From an uncultured Eubacteriales bacterium (GTDB lineage: Bacteria > Bacillota > Clostridia > Peptostreptococcales > Anaerovoracaceae), in assembly GCA_900540145.1 (NCBI GenBank), contig UQEW01000038.1:1-21137 (forward strand): DNA of 21,137 bases, given 5' to 3'. The notes beneath the pieces were generated by a model, which ran no database searches, was not told the DNA's origin, and was given only the letters and a program-made list of their open reading frames with translations. Of the stretch, positions 6,942-15,156 are shown one piece after another. The position numbers and the translations under genes are program-made. Position 1 is the first letter of the stretch. Each line of letters starts with the position of its first letter.

Positions 6942-6974
6942 CAATATATACGACTTACTAAGGAGACAAACATC

Positions 6975-7853
6975 ATGAAACTTATAAATTTGCTAAAAAG
7001 TGAAAAGTTATCTCTCTCTTTTGAAGTCTTTCCTCCAAAGGTCAGTTCTTCTTTTGAGAGTGTAAAAACAGCCACCGAAGAAATCGCCAAATTGAAGCCT
7101 TCCTTCATGAGCGTTACTTACGGAGCCGGCGGAGGCACCAGCAAATATACGCTATCTATAGCTAAAAATATTAAGGAGCTATATAATGTTCCTACCCTTG
7201 CCCATCTTACCTGTGTTTCTTCCACAGAAGAGACCGTCAAAGACATGATAACCCATATGCAGGAAGCAGGTATAGAAAACGTTATGGCGTTAAGGGGAGA
7301 TCTCACTCCGGAAATGGAAGGGCAGGACAGAAGCAAATGGCATTATAAACACGCCATAGACCTTGTTCGCCAGCTAAAAGAAAGCGGCGCGGATTTTTGC
7401 ATAGGAGGAGCTTGTTATCCTGAGGTTCATCCGGAAAGCGCCAATCAAAAGGAAGACATCAAATATCTCAAGGAGAAAGTCGACGCAGGCTGTGAGTTCC
7501 TAACCACCCAAATGTTTTTTGACAACAATCTTCTATACAATTTCCTGTATAAGATAAGGGAAGCAGGCATCACCGTTCCTATCATTCCCGGTATAATGCC
7601 TATAACCAATGCCAATCAAATCGAACGTTCTCTCAAGCTGTCCGGTTCTTACGTTCCGCAAAGGTTCAAAAGCATCGTAGACAAGTTCGGCGCCGACCCG
7701 GCAGCGATGAAGCAGGCAGGTATCGCTTATGCTACTGATCAGATAATCGACTTATACGCCAACGGTATAACCAACGTTCACGTTTACTCTATGAACAAAC
7801 CTGATGTGGCTGAAAAGATAAAAAACAATCTTTCTGATATTTTAAGCGATTAA
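6975..7853 (+). CDS. metF: 5,10-methylenetetrahydrofolate reductase
   Basis: Reduces 5,10-methylene-THF to 5-methyl-THF, the methyl donor for the methionine synthase encoded two genes downstream. At 292 residues it has the length of the bacterial single-domain FAD enzyme. The catalytic FEVFPPK motif with E17 (E. coli E28) is present, as are SVTYGAGGGTSKYT, NVMALRGD with D109 (E. coli D120) and IPGIMPI. AAGGAG (6960-6965) precedes the ATG by 9 nt. It is the first gene of the metF-activator-metH operon. There is no adjacent MetV-type partner of the kind seen in acetogens, so a role in methionine synthesis is more likely than one in acetogenesis. Confidence 0.96.
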   Translation: MKLINLLKSEKLSLSFEVFPPKVSSSFESVKTATEEIAKLKPSFMSVTYGAGGGTSKYTLSIAKNIKELYNVPTLAHLTCVSSTEETVKDMITHMQEAGIENVMALRGDLTPEMEGQDRSKWHYKHAIDLVRQLKESGADFCIGGACYPEVHPESANQKEDIKYLKEKVDAGCEFLTTQMFFDNNLLYNFLYKIREAGITVPIIPGIMPITNANQIERSLKLSGSYVPQRFKSIVDKFGADPAAMKQAGIAYATDQIIDLYANGITNVHVYSMNKPDVAEKIKNNLSDILSD

Positions 7854-7879
7854 GTTACACCACACAGTTTAGGATAGTC

Positions 7880-8611
7880 ATGACAGAATCAATTTTTACA
7901 AAAATTTACCGGCAACCGGAAATAGATAAAGGCGAAATACTACGCTATATGGGCTCTCGGCAAGCTGATGAAAGAGTGAATTCGTTGATGGAAGAATGTT
8001 TATCAGAAGTCTTGCCCAAATTGGTGTATAAGATATGTTATCGTCAATTTGCGATACACGTTGAATCTTGCAAATCAGACCTTTCTTTTATGATTTCTCA
8101 CAGCAAGGACTTAAATAAAAATTTAATAGGCTGTGACAGAATCATAGTATTTGCTGCCACAATAGGCATTGAAATAGACAGACTGATATCAAAATACGGC
8201 CGCTTATCTCCGGCAAAAGCTCTATGTTTTCAAGCTATAGGTGCTGAACGAATAGAAAGTTTATGTGAAACGTTTAATAACGATATGAGAGAACGCTGCG
8301 CCAGGGAGGGCAGTCAAGTAAGGCCCAGGTTCAGCCCGGGCTACGGTGATTTTCCTCTTGAAGCGCAAAAAGATATTTTCCGCGTTTTGGATTGCTACAG
8401 AAAAATCGGGCTTTCTCTTAACGACAGTCTTTTAATGTCTCCTTCCAAATCCGTCACAGCGCTGATAGGTGTAAAACCAAAATGCGTCGATGCGGCGGAA
8501 TCAGACGGAGACAACGCAATGGATATAAGCGATATGGAGCAGGGCAGCTGCGATCCATATGACCAATGTCAAAACTGTAAAAAACAAGATTGTTCTTTTT
8601 CAAGGAGGTAA
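7880..8611 (+). CDS. cobalamin-dependent methionine synthase reactivation (AdoMet-binding) protein
   Basis: A stand-alone counterpart of the C-terminal activation domain of E. coli MetH. That domain binds S-adenosylmethionine and remethylates oxidised cob(II)alamin. The family signature is RPRFSPGYGDFPLEAQ (about 148-163), with SPGYGD matching the AdoMet-binding loop, followed by LMSPSKSVTALIGV. A cysteine tail CX5CX2CX4C (C224, C230, C233, C238) ends the 243-residue protein and may bind metal. The ATG at 7880 has a modest AGGA 5 nt upstream. The final two Arg codons and stop (AGG AGG TAA) form the ribosome site of metH, 2 nt away, so expression of the two is coupled. The downstream MetH lacks this domain, which strongly supports the assignment. 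Confidence 0.9.
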   Translation: MTESIFTKIYRQPEIDKGEILRYMGSRQADERVNSLMEECLSEVLPKLVYKICYRQFAIHVESCKSDLSFMISHSKDLNKNLIGCDRIIVFAATIGIEIDRLISKYGRLSPAKALCFQAIGAERIESLCETFNNDMRERCAREGSQVRPRFSPGYGDFPLEAQKDIFRVLDCYRKIGLSLNDSLLMSPSKSVTALIGVKPKCVDAAESDGDNAMDISDMEQGSCDPYDQCQNCKKQDCSFSRR

Positions 8612-8613
8612 AA

Positions 8614-11082
8614 ATGTCCATTCTGGAATATATGAAAAATAACCTACTATATCTTGACGGCGGAATGGGAACCTTGCTGCAGGACGCAGGACTTCCGCCT
8701 GGAGAGTTTCCGGAGAGGTGGAATATAACTAATCCTGAGATAATTCAGCAAATTCACCGTTCATATTACGATGCCGGCAGCAATGTGGTAAATACCAACA
8801 CTTTCGGCGCCAATGGTTTAAAGTTTTCTAATCAAGAGCTGGAGCAGATAGTCAAATCGGCTGTTAACAATGCTAAAACTGCCAGGGACACATCTTCTGC
8901 TCCTCAGGAAAAATTCATCGCTTTGGACATCGGACCATGCGGTAAGCTTCTCAAGCCTTACGGAGATTTGGATTTTGAAGATGCGGTCGGCCTCTTCAGC
9001 CAAGTAATAACACTGGGGGCAGCAGAAGGAGTGGATCTTATCTTTATAGAAACCATGAATGACAGCTATGAAACTAAAGCGGCTTTGCTGGCTGCCAAAG
9101 AAAGCTGCCACCTTCCTGTATTTGTTTCCAACGCTTACGGAGAGGACGGAAAATTGATGACAGGCGCTTCCCCTTCAGCTATGGCAGCCATGCTTGAAGG
9201 AATGGGCGCAGATGCCATAGGCGCCAACTGTTCTCTGGGTCCTGACAAACTTTCACCTGTAATAGAAGAGCTTTTAAATTGCTCTTCCGTACCGGTGCTT
9301 CTGAAGCCTAACGCAGGCTTGCCAAAAGAAGAAAACGGAAAAGCTGTGTATGATGTTTCGGCCAAAGATTTTGCAGCTCAAATGGAAATTATGATAAAAA
9401 AAGGAGTTCGCATAGCCGGCGGCTGCTGCGGTACAACCCCTGAATACATAAAGGAGTTGACGCTTTGTACTGACAATATCGAACCTGTACCTGTTGCAAA
9501 GAAAAACATCACTTGTGTATCTTCATACACCCATGCCGTACAGTTCGGTTCGCTGCCATTGTTAATAGGCGAAAGAATAAATCCTACCGGGAAAAAGAAA
9601 TTCAAAGAAGCTCTGATAAATCACGATATCGACTATTTGCTGCAGGAAGGCGTAAGACAACAGGATGCAGGCGTCCATATTTTGGATGTCAACGTAGGAC
9701 TTCCGGATATAGACGAAGTCTCTATGCTAAAGGAAGCCGTGTGCAGCCTTCAGGCCATAATAGACCTGCCTTTGCAAATAGATACGGCAGACCCTGACGC
9801 AATGGAGCAGGCTCTCCGGTATTATAACGGAAAAGCCATGATAAATTCAGTCAATGGCAAAGAAGAGAGCATGAGACGTATTTTTCCTTTAGTCAAAAAA
9901 TACGGCGGCTTGGTTGTGGCTCTCACCTTGGATGAAGGCGGAATTCCTAAAACGGCTGACGGACGCGTAGCTATTGCGGAAAAAATATTGAAAACCGCGT
10001 CTGAATACGGAATAGATAAAAAAGATATCATCTTCGATACTCTCGCCATGACTATAAGCGCAGACAATTCTGCGGCTATTGCTACTTTGGAAGCGCTCGA
10101 AACTATTAAAAACAAATTGGGCTGCCATACTTCCTTGGGTGTTTCTAACATTTCCTTCGGCCTTCCGGAAAGAGACGGCATAAACAGTACGTTCTTTGCC
10201 ATGGCCATGGAAAGAGGACTTTCGGCTGCCATAATGAATCCGTATTCTTGGCCGATGCTCATGTCTTACAGAGCTTACTGCGCTCTGCACGGCCTTGACG
10301 AAAACTGCGCCCAATACATAGAGTTCACATCACGATACGCAGAAGCAGCTTCTGCCAGAACCGGCAATTCTCCGGCGACAGCTTCCCAACCGGCCTCCAT
10401 GTCATCTTCTCAGCAGGCATTAGGGCACGATGAACAAGGTCGCTCACTGGGAGAATTTAAATCTCCTCTTCAAAGAGCAATAGTAAAAGGCTTAAAAGAG
10501 CAGGCTTCAGAGATTACCAGGGAAATGCTTTCTTCCGCTGAAGCTCTCGACATTATTCAAGAAGAAATCATACCTGCCTTGGACATAGTGGGTAAAGGCT
10601 TTGAGGAGAAAACCGTTTATTTGCCGCAGCTTTTGATGAGCGCAGAAGCAGCTAAAAATTCATTTGAAGTAATCAAGGAAAAGCTCACGGCAGAAGGCGG
10701 ACAGCAAAATGCGGTGGAAAAATGCACTGTCGTTATCGCAACTGTCCGTGGCGACATCCACGACATCGGAAAAAATATAGTCAAATTGCTTTTAGACAAT
10801 TACGGCTTTAAAGTAATCGACCTGGGCAAAGACGTCCCTGCTGAAGAAGTGGTCAAGGCTGTCATAGAATATCATGCTCCAATAGCAGGGCTAAGCGCTC
10901 TAATGACCACTACGGTTCCTGCCATGGAGCAAACGATAAAAATGCTCAAAGAACAAGCGCCGTGGTGCAAAATAGTGGTAGGCGGAGCTGTACTCAATCA
11001 AGAATACGCTGATAAGATCAACTCCGATAAATATGCAAAAGACGCGATGGAGACTGTCAGATACGCCGACAGCTTGTTGTAA
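8614..11082 (+). CDS. metH: cobalamin-dependent methionine synthase lacking the activation domain
   Basis: Transfers the methyl group of 5-methyl-THF to homocysteine through methylcobalamin. I start at ATG 8614 (822 residues), after AAGGAGG (8602-8608) at 5 nt, rather than the in-frame TTG at 8590. Domains in order: homocysteine-binding barrel (1 to ~290) with zinc ligands C206 (GANCSLGP), C271 and C272 (GGCCGT); pterin-binding barrel (~310-570) with GERINPTGKKKFKEAL and DVNVGLPDIDE; a Ser/Ala/Gln-rich linker (~575-615); four-helix cap (~620-700); cobalamin domain with D714-I-H716-D-I-G719, where H716 is the expected cobalt ligand. The chain ends after the cobalamin domain; E. coli MetH is ~1,227 residues because it adds the activation domain, here encoded by the preceding gene. 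There is no clear terminator after the stop. Confidence 0.95.
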   Translation: MSILEYMKNNLLYLDGGMGTLLQDAGLPPGEFPERWNITNPEIIQQIHRSYYDAGSNVVNTNTFGANGLKFSNQELEQIVKSAVNNAKTARDTSSAPQEKFIALDIGPCGKLLKPYGDLDFEDAVGLFSQVITLGAAEGVDLIFIETMNDSYETKAALLAAKESCHLPVFVSNAYGEDGKLMTGASPSAMAAMLEGMGADAIGANCSLGPDKLSPVIEELLNCSSVPVLLKPNAGLPKEENGKAVYDVSAKDFAAQMEIMIKKGVRIAGGCCGTTPEYIKELTLCTDNIEPVPVAKKNITCVSSYTHAVQFGSLPLLIGERINPTGKKKFKEALINHDIDYLLQEGVRQQDAGVHILDVNVGLPDIDEVSMLKEAVCSLQAIIDLPLQIDTADPDAMEQALRYYNGKAMINSVNGKEESMRRIFPLVKKYGGLVVALTLDEGGIPKTADGRVAIAEKILKTASEYGIDKKDIIFDTLAMTISADNSAAIATLEALETIKNKLGCHTSLGVSNISFGLPERDGINSTFFAMAMERGLSAAIMNPYSWPMLMSYRAYCALHGLDENCAQYIEFTSRYAEAASARTGNSPATASQPASMSSSQQALGHDEQGRSLGEFKSPLQRAIVKGLKEQASEITREMLSSAEALDIIQEEIIPALDIVGKGFEEKTVYLPQLLMSAEAAKNSFEVIKEKLTAEGGQQNAVEKCTVVIATVRGDIHDIGKNIVKLLLDNYGFKVIDLGKDVPAEEVVKAVIEYHAPIAGLSALMTTTVPAMEQTIKMLKEQAPWCKIVVGGAVLNQEYADKINSDKYAKDAMETVRYADSLL

Positions 11083-11118
11083 GGTATATTCATGTATAAT
11101 TCCTCATGGTTTTCAATT

Positions 11119-11526
11119 TTATTTTTTGTTTTTCAAATTCTTTGACTTCTGTCTGAAAATTTGAGCAAACACGATGTATAATACGACGCTTATCACGCTG
11201 GCGGGCATCATATACGGCAATCCGCCGGCTGTAGCAAGCAAGACTGTAATCACTGCGATGGCGAAAAAGAGCATGGCAACCCAATAAAATTTGCGATTTT
11301 TCGCTATCTCAAGTTGTCTTTTATTCTCGACATCGCTATCCTGAATCAGTTCATCAATGCTGATATCAAACAGTTTTGATAACTCTTTCAGACTGTCGAT
11401 GCTGGGATATCCTCTGTTGGTTTCCCATTTAGATATAGCGGTTCTGGTAACCATTATTTTCTCTGCCAGTTCATCCTGTGTAAGGTTGTTATCTGTTCTC
11501 AGTTTTTTTAACTTATCTCCAAACAA
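11119..11526 (-). CDS. Xre-family helix-turn-helix protein with two membrane segments
   Basis: A DNA-binding regulator tethered to the membrane. The likely start is TTG at 11526, because a perfect AGGAGG (11535-11540) lies 8 nt before it; the longer ATG frame to 11601 would run through the promoter and ribosome site. This gives 135 residues: an HTH_3 domain (about 5-59) with LTQDELAEKIMVTRTAISKWE and RGYPSIDSLKELSKLFDISIDEL, a charged linker, then two hydrophobic segments (about 80-100 and 105-125) and a Lys-rich tail. It lies downstream of the ABC transporter operon with its own promoter, so it is probably a separate unit. Its target is unknown; the transporter genes are a possible but unproven one. 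Confidence 0.8.
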   Translation of the reverse strand: MFGDKLKKLRTDNNLTQDELAEKIMVTRTAISKWETNRGYPSIDSLKELSKLFDISIDELIQDSDVENKRQLEIAKNRKFYWVAMLFFAIAVITVLLATAGGLPYMMPASVISVVLYIVFAQIFRQKSKNLKNKK

Positions 11527-11548
11527 ACTTATCACCTCCTGTTTTTTA

Positions 11549-11577
11549 ATTTTAACAGTGAGGTGTCTTGTTGTCAC
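11549..11577 (-). promoter_or_regulatory. promoter of the Xre gene
   Basis: On minus, GTGACA (11577-11572), a 17-nt spacer and TAAAAT (11554-11549). A second GTGACA copy lies 17 bp upstream (about 11589-11594), so the pair could be an autoregulatory direct repeat. Its position agrees with the TTG start at 11526. Confidence 0.5.
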
Positions 11578-11709
11578 GATACTTACTGTCACATAGGGCA
11601 AAAATGTATTTTCTCGTCTTGCTCAAAGCTAAAATTTATTGGAGCGAGCTTTGCCAATGCCTTTGTAATACTTCTCCAAAAAACTGATACTTTGTATAAT
11701 GCTTTGGTT

Positions 11710-12423
11710 TTATGTGCATCGCGTTCTCTTTATAAGGATTGAGATTACAGCAACGGCAATAACAAAGACCAGCAGCAGGTACCATAGGTTTTGAAATTGC
11801 ATCCCGTTATCCATAAGCAGATTAAACCCCCATGTGGATGGGAAAAGTTGACCTGCTTTTTCCAGTGGATCCGGCAGCATCGATGCAGGGAACATTATGC
11901 CCGATAACATAATAGAAGGTAAAAATAACATCTGTTGCACCATGGTTAGTTTTGATTGGCTTTTAACGGCCAGGCCTAAGATACATGCTATGCTAAGCGA
12001 GGTCGAAATATATAAAATGAGACCTGTGAAAAAATTTAAAATATTCGATGGCAACGCAGCATCAAATATTATAGGAGCAATTATCATTATTATACAGCAC
12101 ATAATGATAATATGCAGCAGCGCAGATATGAACATCGACGCAAGGGGCATGTACAATGGAACTCCGTTAGCTATATAGATTTTTTTAACATCGCTGCCGT
12201 AGGTTTCCGCCAGAGACGGCGGCAAGCCTATGAAAGCGCCCATAGATACACCCATTATTATCATCTGCTGTATCAGCGTATCTTTCATTTGCGGCATGAT
12301 GGAAGTGAATATTCCTCCCATGAGAAGGAAGAACAGCAATGGTACTATATAACATGTTATAAGAAGATTCTTGCTCCTGATATCAAGTTTCCATTGCAAT
12401 ACTAATCCATATAAAAATCTCAT
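11710..12423 (-). CDS. ABC-2 type transporter permease
   Basis: Membrane component of an ABC exporter, 237 residues. Six hydrophobic segments are visible, starting with NLLITCYIVPLLFFLLMGGIF and ending with LWYLLLVFVIAVAVISILI. The stretch LPSIMLSGIMFPASMLPD is typical of the ABC-2 family loop before the last helix. It starts 1 nt after the ATPase stop, and its ribosome site AGGAGG is made by the last Arg-Arg codons of the ATPase gene, with 7 nt spacing. The ATPase and MerR genes upstream suggest an inducible drug, peptide or bacteriocin exporter; the substrate is not predictable. Confidence 0.9.
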   Translation of the reverse strand: MRFLYGLVLQWKLDIRSKNLLITCYIVPLLFFLLMGGIFTSIMPQMKDTLIQQMIIMGVSMGAFIGLPPSLAETYGSDVKKIYIANGVPLYMPLASMFISALLHIIIMCCIIMIIAPIIFDAALPSNILNFFTGLILYISTSLSIACILGLAVKSQSKLTMVQQMLFLPSIMLSGIMFPASMLPDPLEKAGQLFPSTWGFNLLMDNGMQFQNLWYLLLVFVIAVAVISILIKRTRCT

Positions 12424-12424
12424 T

Positions 12425-13237
12425 TCAAATCCTCCTGGTCATTTCAATGAAATCTTGCTGCAGATTTCCTCTGTCGATTTTTATATCTATTATTTGTAGT
12501 TTCTCTCTTTTCAACTGAGTGAGTACTTCAAACAGCGTATCTACTATATCGTCAGTTTCCAACATCCGGCTTCCTTTATCTGTCTTGATGTTGATGAGAT
12601 ATTTTCTGCCTATTTTATCTTTCAGCTGGTCTTGTCTTCCACAAAATATTATTTGACCATTATTCAACACTGCGATTCTATCGCAAAGGTCTTCTACCTC
12701 TGACATGTCATGGCTGGTCAGCACTATGGTTTTGCCCTGTTCTTTTAAATGGCGCATAAGATTGTGAAGGGCTTCTTTTCCTTCTACATCCAAGGCTGCT
12801 GTGGGCTCATCGAGAAATATTATATCAGGATCGCCTACTAGCGATATCGCAATGACCAACCGTCTCTTTTGACCGGTAGAAAGCTGCCAATATTGTTTTG
12901 TCCGAATTTCTTTAATATTGAGCGCCTCTATTATTGAAACATCAATTTCCTTCTTGTTCCAAAGAGAGAAAAGCCTCAATGCTTCCATAGGTTTTATATG
13001 ATCTGGCAGGGAAGATTGCTGCATTTGTATTCCAATCCTACCATCAATATGAACTCTTCCTTCATCATATCCTTTTAATCCTTCAATGCATTCCAGCATA
13101 GTAGTTTTTCCGGCTCCGTTAACCCCCAATAGAGAAAATATTTCTCCTTTAAAAATATCAAGATCAACGCCTTTTAACACTTGATGCTCTCCGTAGCTCT
13201 TTCTCAAGCCTCTTATTTGGATTGCTGCGTCCATCAT
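12425..13237 (-). CDS. ABC transporter ATP-binding protein
   Basis: ATPase that would drive the adjacent ABC-2 permease. The 270 residues show Walker A GVNGAGKT (38-45), a Q-loop region QMQQSS (71-76), a variant signature LSTGQ (119-123, Thr replacing the usual Gly), Walker B IIFLDEP with E144, and the H-loop SHD. A C-terminal ~50-residue extension is typical of CcmA/DrrA-like drug or lipid exporters. Its first ATG overlaps the MerR stop as ATGA. The second ATG, one codon later (13234), has better spacing (7 nt) from GGAGG, so translation may begin at either. Confidence 0.95.
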   Translation of the reverse strand: MMDAAIQIRGLRKSYGEHQVLKGVDLDIFKGEIFSLLGVNGAGKTTMLECIEGLKGYDEGRVHIDGRIGIQMQQSSLPDHIKPMEALRLFSLWNKKEIDVSIIEALNIKEIRTKQYWQLSTGQKRRLVIAISLVGDPDIIFLDEPTAALDVEGKEALHNLMRHLKEQGKTIVLTSHDMSEVEDLCDRIAVLNNGQIIFCGRQDQLKDKIGRKYLINIKTDKGSRMLETDDIVDTLFEVLTQLKREKLQIIDIKIDRGNLQQDFIEMTRRI

Positions 13238-14028
13238 TCTTCCTCCTTAAAAGGGTCTATACCTTGTCTTGAAAAGTAAATTTCCAGAGCCGGCCCTATA
13301 TATTCGTTAACGACGGCTTGTGTTTCCTGCCATTTCTCTCCGGAAGTTCCAACCTCCATGAGTTTAGGCAGCATTTCCATGTTGCCGCCAGTAAACTCAA
13401 CTACCATATTCCAAAATTCCTCTGCTAATATTTGACTTTCGTCACTGTCTTGCGGCACTTCTCTGTTCTTTAAATCCATTATTTTATCACTTAATGACAT
13501 GAACTTTTCTATAAAAGCTCTTCCGCTTTGAGCATCAAATTTATCTCGTATGTGATCAAGAATGTCTTCGTCAAAATATTTTATGAGGAAGTAGTATTCG
13601 TTTTCCAGCTGAAGATTCACGATAATATCTGCATATTTTTTAAAATCTACCGTTTGCATCTGTAAGACTTCTTCCTTGAGTTTTTTAATTTCCTCCAAGG
13701 ATTTTGTCAGCTTTGATATTTTTTGCTCTACATCTTCAGCCTGGAGGGAGAGCATCTTGGCCACATCATTGGGATTTTCAAGAGGTATGAGTTTTTGCTT
13801 TATATCGCTCAGAGAAAATCCAAGGGATTTTAATGACAAAATCTGATGAAGCTTTATGAGGTCCTTATCTGTATAAAGTCTGCGCCCGCCTTCGCTTTCT
13901 GCCGTAGGAGAGAATAGGCCTTCTTTGTCGTAATACTGCAGTGTTCTGACGGTGATTCCCATTTTTTTCGCTACTTGTCCCACAGTCATATATCCTTCCG
14001 GAATATTTTTATTTTTTGTCATTTTCAT
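13234..14028 (-). CDS. MerR-family transcriptional regulator (TipA/Mta-like)
   Basis: An activator that probably controls this regulator-ATPase-permease operon. The MerR DNA-binding domain occupies about residues 12-82: YMTVGQVAKKMGITVRTLQYYDKEGLFSP, then GGRRLYTDKDLIKL and LKSLGFSLSDIK. A Lys/Glu-rich coiled coil (about 93-125) links dimers. The C-terminal ~140 residues are helical and resemble the TipAS-type small-molecule domain, with long aromatic and acidic stretches. AGGAGG (14033-14038) lies 4 nt before the first ATG and 10 nt before a second (14022). The promoter ahead of it has the 19-bp spacer and dyad characteristic of MerR targets, so autoregulation with drug-induced expression of the exporter is a fair inference. 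Confidence 0.92.
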   Translation of the reverse strand: MKMTKNKNIPEGYMTVGQVAKKMGITVRTLQYYDKEGLFSPTAESEGGRRLYTDKDLIKLHQILSLKSLGFSLSDIKQKLIPLENPNDVAKMLSLQAEDVEQKISKLTKSLEEIKKLKEEVLQMQTVDFKKYADIIVNLQLENEYYFLIKYFDEDILDHIRDKFDAQSGRAFIEKFMSLSDKIMDLKNREVPQDSDESQILAEEFWNMVVEFTGGNMEMLPKLMEVGTSGEKWQETQAVVNEYIGPALEIYFSRQGIDPFKEEE

Positions 14029-14045
14029 TTCACCTCCTGTTTTGT

Positions 14046-14076
14046 ATTATAATTTATTACGTTACGTAACGAGCAA
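14046..14076 (-). promoter_or_regulatory. MerR-type promoter with 19-bp spacer
   Basis: On minus, TTGCTC (14076-14071), exactly 19 nt, then TATAAT (14051-14046). A 19-bp spacer is too long for normal sigma-A use and is typical of promoters that MerR proteins activate by untwisting the DNA. Confidence 0.75.
14060..14071. promoter_or_regulatory. MerR operator palindrome CGTTACGTAACG
   Basis: A perfect 12-bp palindrome fills the promoter-spacer half next to the -35 box of the MerR operon. Its placement between -35 and -10 is that expected of a MerR binding site. Confidence 0.65.
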
Positions 14077-14097
14077 CAGTTTTATAGCAAAAATATT

Positions 14098-14139
14098 AAA
14101 AAAACGGAGTATTGTATCTTTTAAGAACAATCTCCGTTT
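14098..14139 (-). terminator. intrinsic terminator after trpS
   Basis: On minus, a 13-bp stem with one bulge (CTCCGTTT 14132-14139 and ACAAT 14127-14131 against 14102-14109 and 14111-14115), an 11-nt loop, then a run of seven U and a further U-rich stretch. It ends the gyrB-to-trpS unit just before the MerR promoter. Confidence 0.88.
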
Positions 14140-14175
14140 AAATTATTTATACTTGCTTTTTTCAGTTTTCTGCTT

Positions 14176-15156
14176 TTAAAGACCCAGTCCGAAATTTTCC
14201 TTGACTCTTCTCATAGTCTTTTGTGCGATGGCATCGGCTTTTTCCGCTCCGTCTTTCAAGATGGAAATAAGCTGCTGTGAGTTGCGTATCTCGTCATATC
14301 TCTGGCGAATAGGAGCCAAAGCATCCACTGTCACCTCAACTAAATCTTTCTTAAAATCCCCATAGCCTTTTCCTTCGTATTGCCTTTCCAAGTCTGAAAC
14401 AGATATTCCCGACAGCGAACTGTATATGTTAAGCAAGTTACTTATTCCCGGTTTATTCTCGATATCAAATCGAATAACTCCTTCTGAGTCAGTAGTAGCT
14501 TTCATTATGGATTTCTTTATTTTGGAAGGTTCATCCAAAAGAGATATTCTTGAATGAATATTTTCTGCGCTTTTACTCATCTTTTTTGTCGGGTCATCTA
14601 GCGCCATTATTCTTGCACCTTCTTTTAAGAAGCGTCCGTCAGGCATTACAAAAGTTCCGGGATATTTTCCATTGACTCTGCCTGCCAAGTCCCTGCACAG
14701 CTCAATATGCTGCTTCTGGTCGTTTCCCACCGGTACGACATCTGTATCGTATAGAAGAATATCTGCTGCCATCAAAACAGGATACATGAAAAGTCCTGAA
14801 GGGGCAGACTCCTTATTTTTACTCTTGTCTTTGAACTGAGTCATTCTGGACAGTTCTCCAGTATAAGAGCTGCAAGTCAATATCCATGAAAGCTCTGCAT
14901 GTCCCGGAACATCAGATTGCACAAACACGATAGATTTTTCAGGGTCTAACCCAACGGCAAGGTAAAGTGCTGCTACATCAAGAATGTGCTCTTTCAAAAC
15001 TTTTGGTTCCTGAGGAACTGTAATAGCATGCATATCAACTATGCAATATATACATTCGTGGTTTTCCTGAAGCTCAACAAATTGCTTCAGCGCTCCGAGA
15101 TAATTTCCTAAATGGATATTCCCTGTAGGCTGCACTCCTGAAAAAACTCTTTTCAT
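14176..15156 (-). CDS. trpS: tryptophanyl-tRNA synthetase
   Basis: Charges tRNA-Trp with tryptophan; class I enzyme of 326 residues, the usual bacterial length. The HIGH-like motif PTGNIHLGN (10-18) and KMSKS (192-196) are intact, as is the substrate-pocket region GLFMYPVLMAADILLYDTDVVPVG with NDQKQHIEL. Its ATG overlaps the sigma-factor stop as ATGA, with AAGGA 8 nt upstream, so it is translated from the gyrase-sigma transcript. There is no T-box leader, unlike many Firmicute trpS genes. A strong terminator follows. Confidence 0.97.
   Translation of the reverse strand: MKRVFSGVQPTGNIHLGNYLGALKQFVELQENHECIYCIVDMHAITVPQEPKVLKEHILDVAALYLAVGLDPEKSIVFVQSDVPGHAELSWILTCSSYTGELSRMTQFKDKSKNKESAPSGLFMYPVLMAADILLYDTDVVPVGNDQKQHIELCRDLAGRVNGKYPGTFVMPDGRFLKEGARIMALDDPTKKMSKSAENIHSRISLLDEPSKIKKSIMKATTDSEGVIRFDIENKPGISNLLNIYSSLSGISVSDLERQYEGKGYGDFKKDLVEVTVDALAPIRQRYDEIRNSQQLISILKDGAEKADAIAQKTMRRVKENFGLGL

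Noticed and set aside
6942..6974. SAM, cobalamin or T-box riboswitch ahead of the methionine operon
   Set aside because: The promoter lies so close to metF that the leader is only about 27 nt.
9513..9797. A 94-codon plus-strand frame inside metH
   Set aside because: It overlaps the well-supported metH frame over conserved pterin-domain sequence and has shadow-like, Arg-rich composition.
8614..11082. MetH as a truncated pseudogene
   Set aside because: The missing activation domain is encoded intact by the gene directly upstream, and all metal and cobalamin motifs are present.
11090..11284. A 64-codon minus-strand frame
   Set aside because: It is out of frame within the Xre gene, whose HTH and membrane segments are clear.
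11624..11653. Terminator after the ABC permease (CAAAGCT/AGCTTTG, 7 bp)
   Set aside because: The stem is short, the 16-nt loop is large, and no U-run follows on minus.
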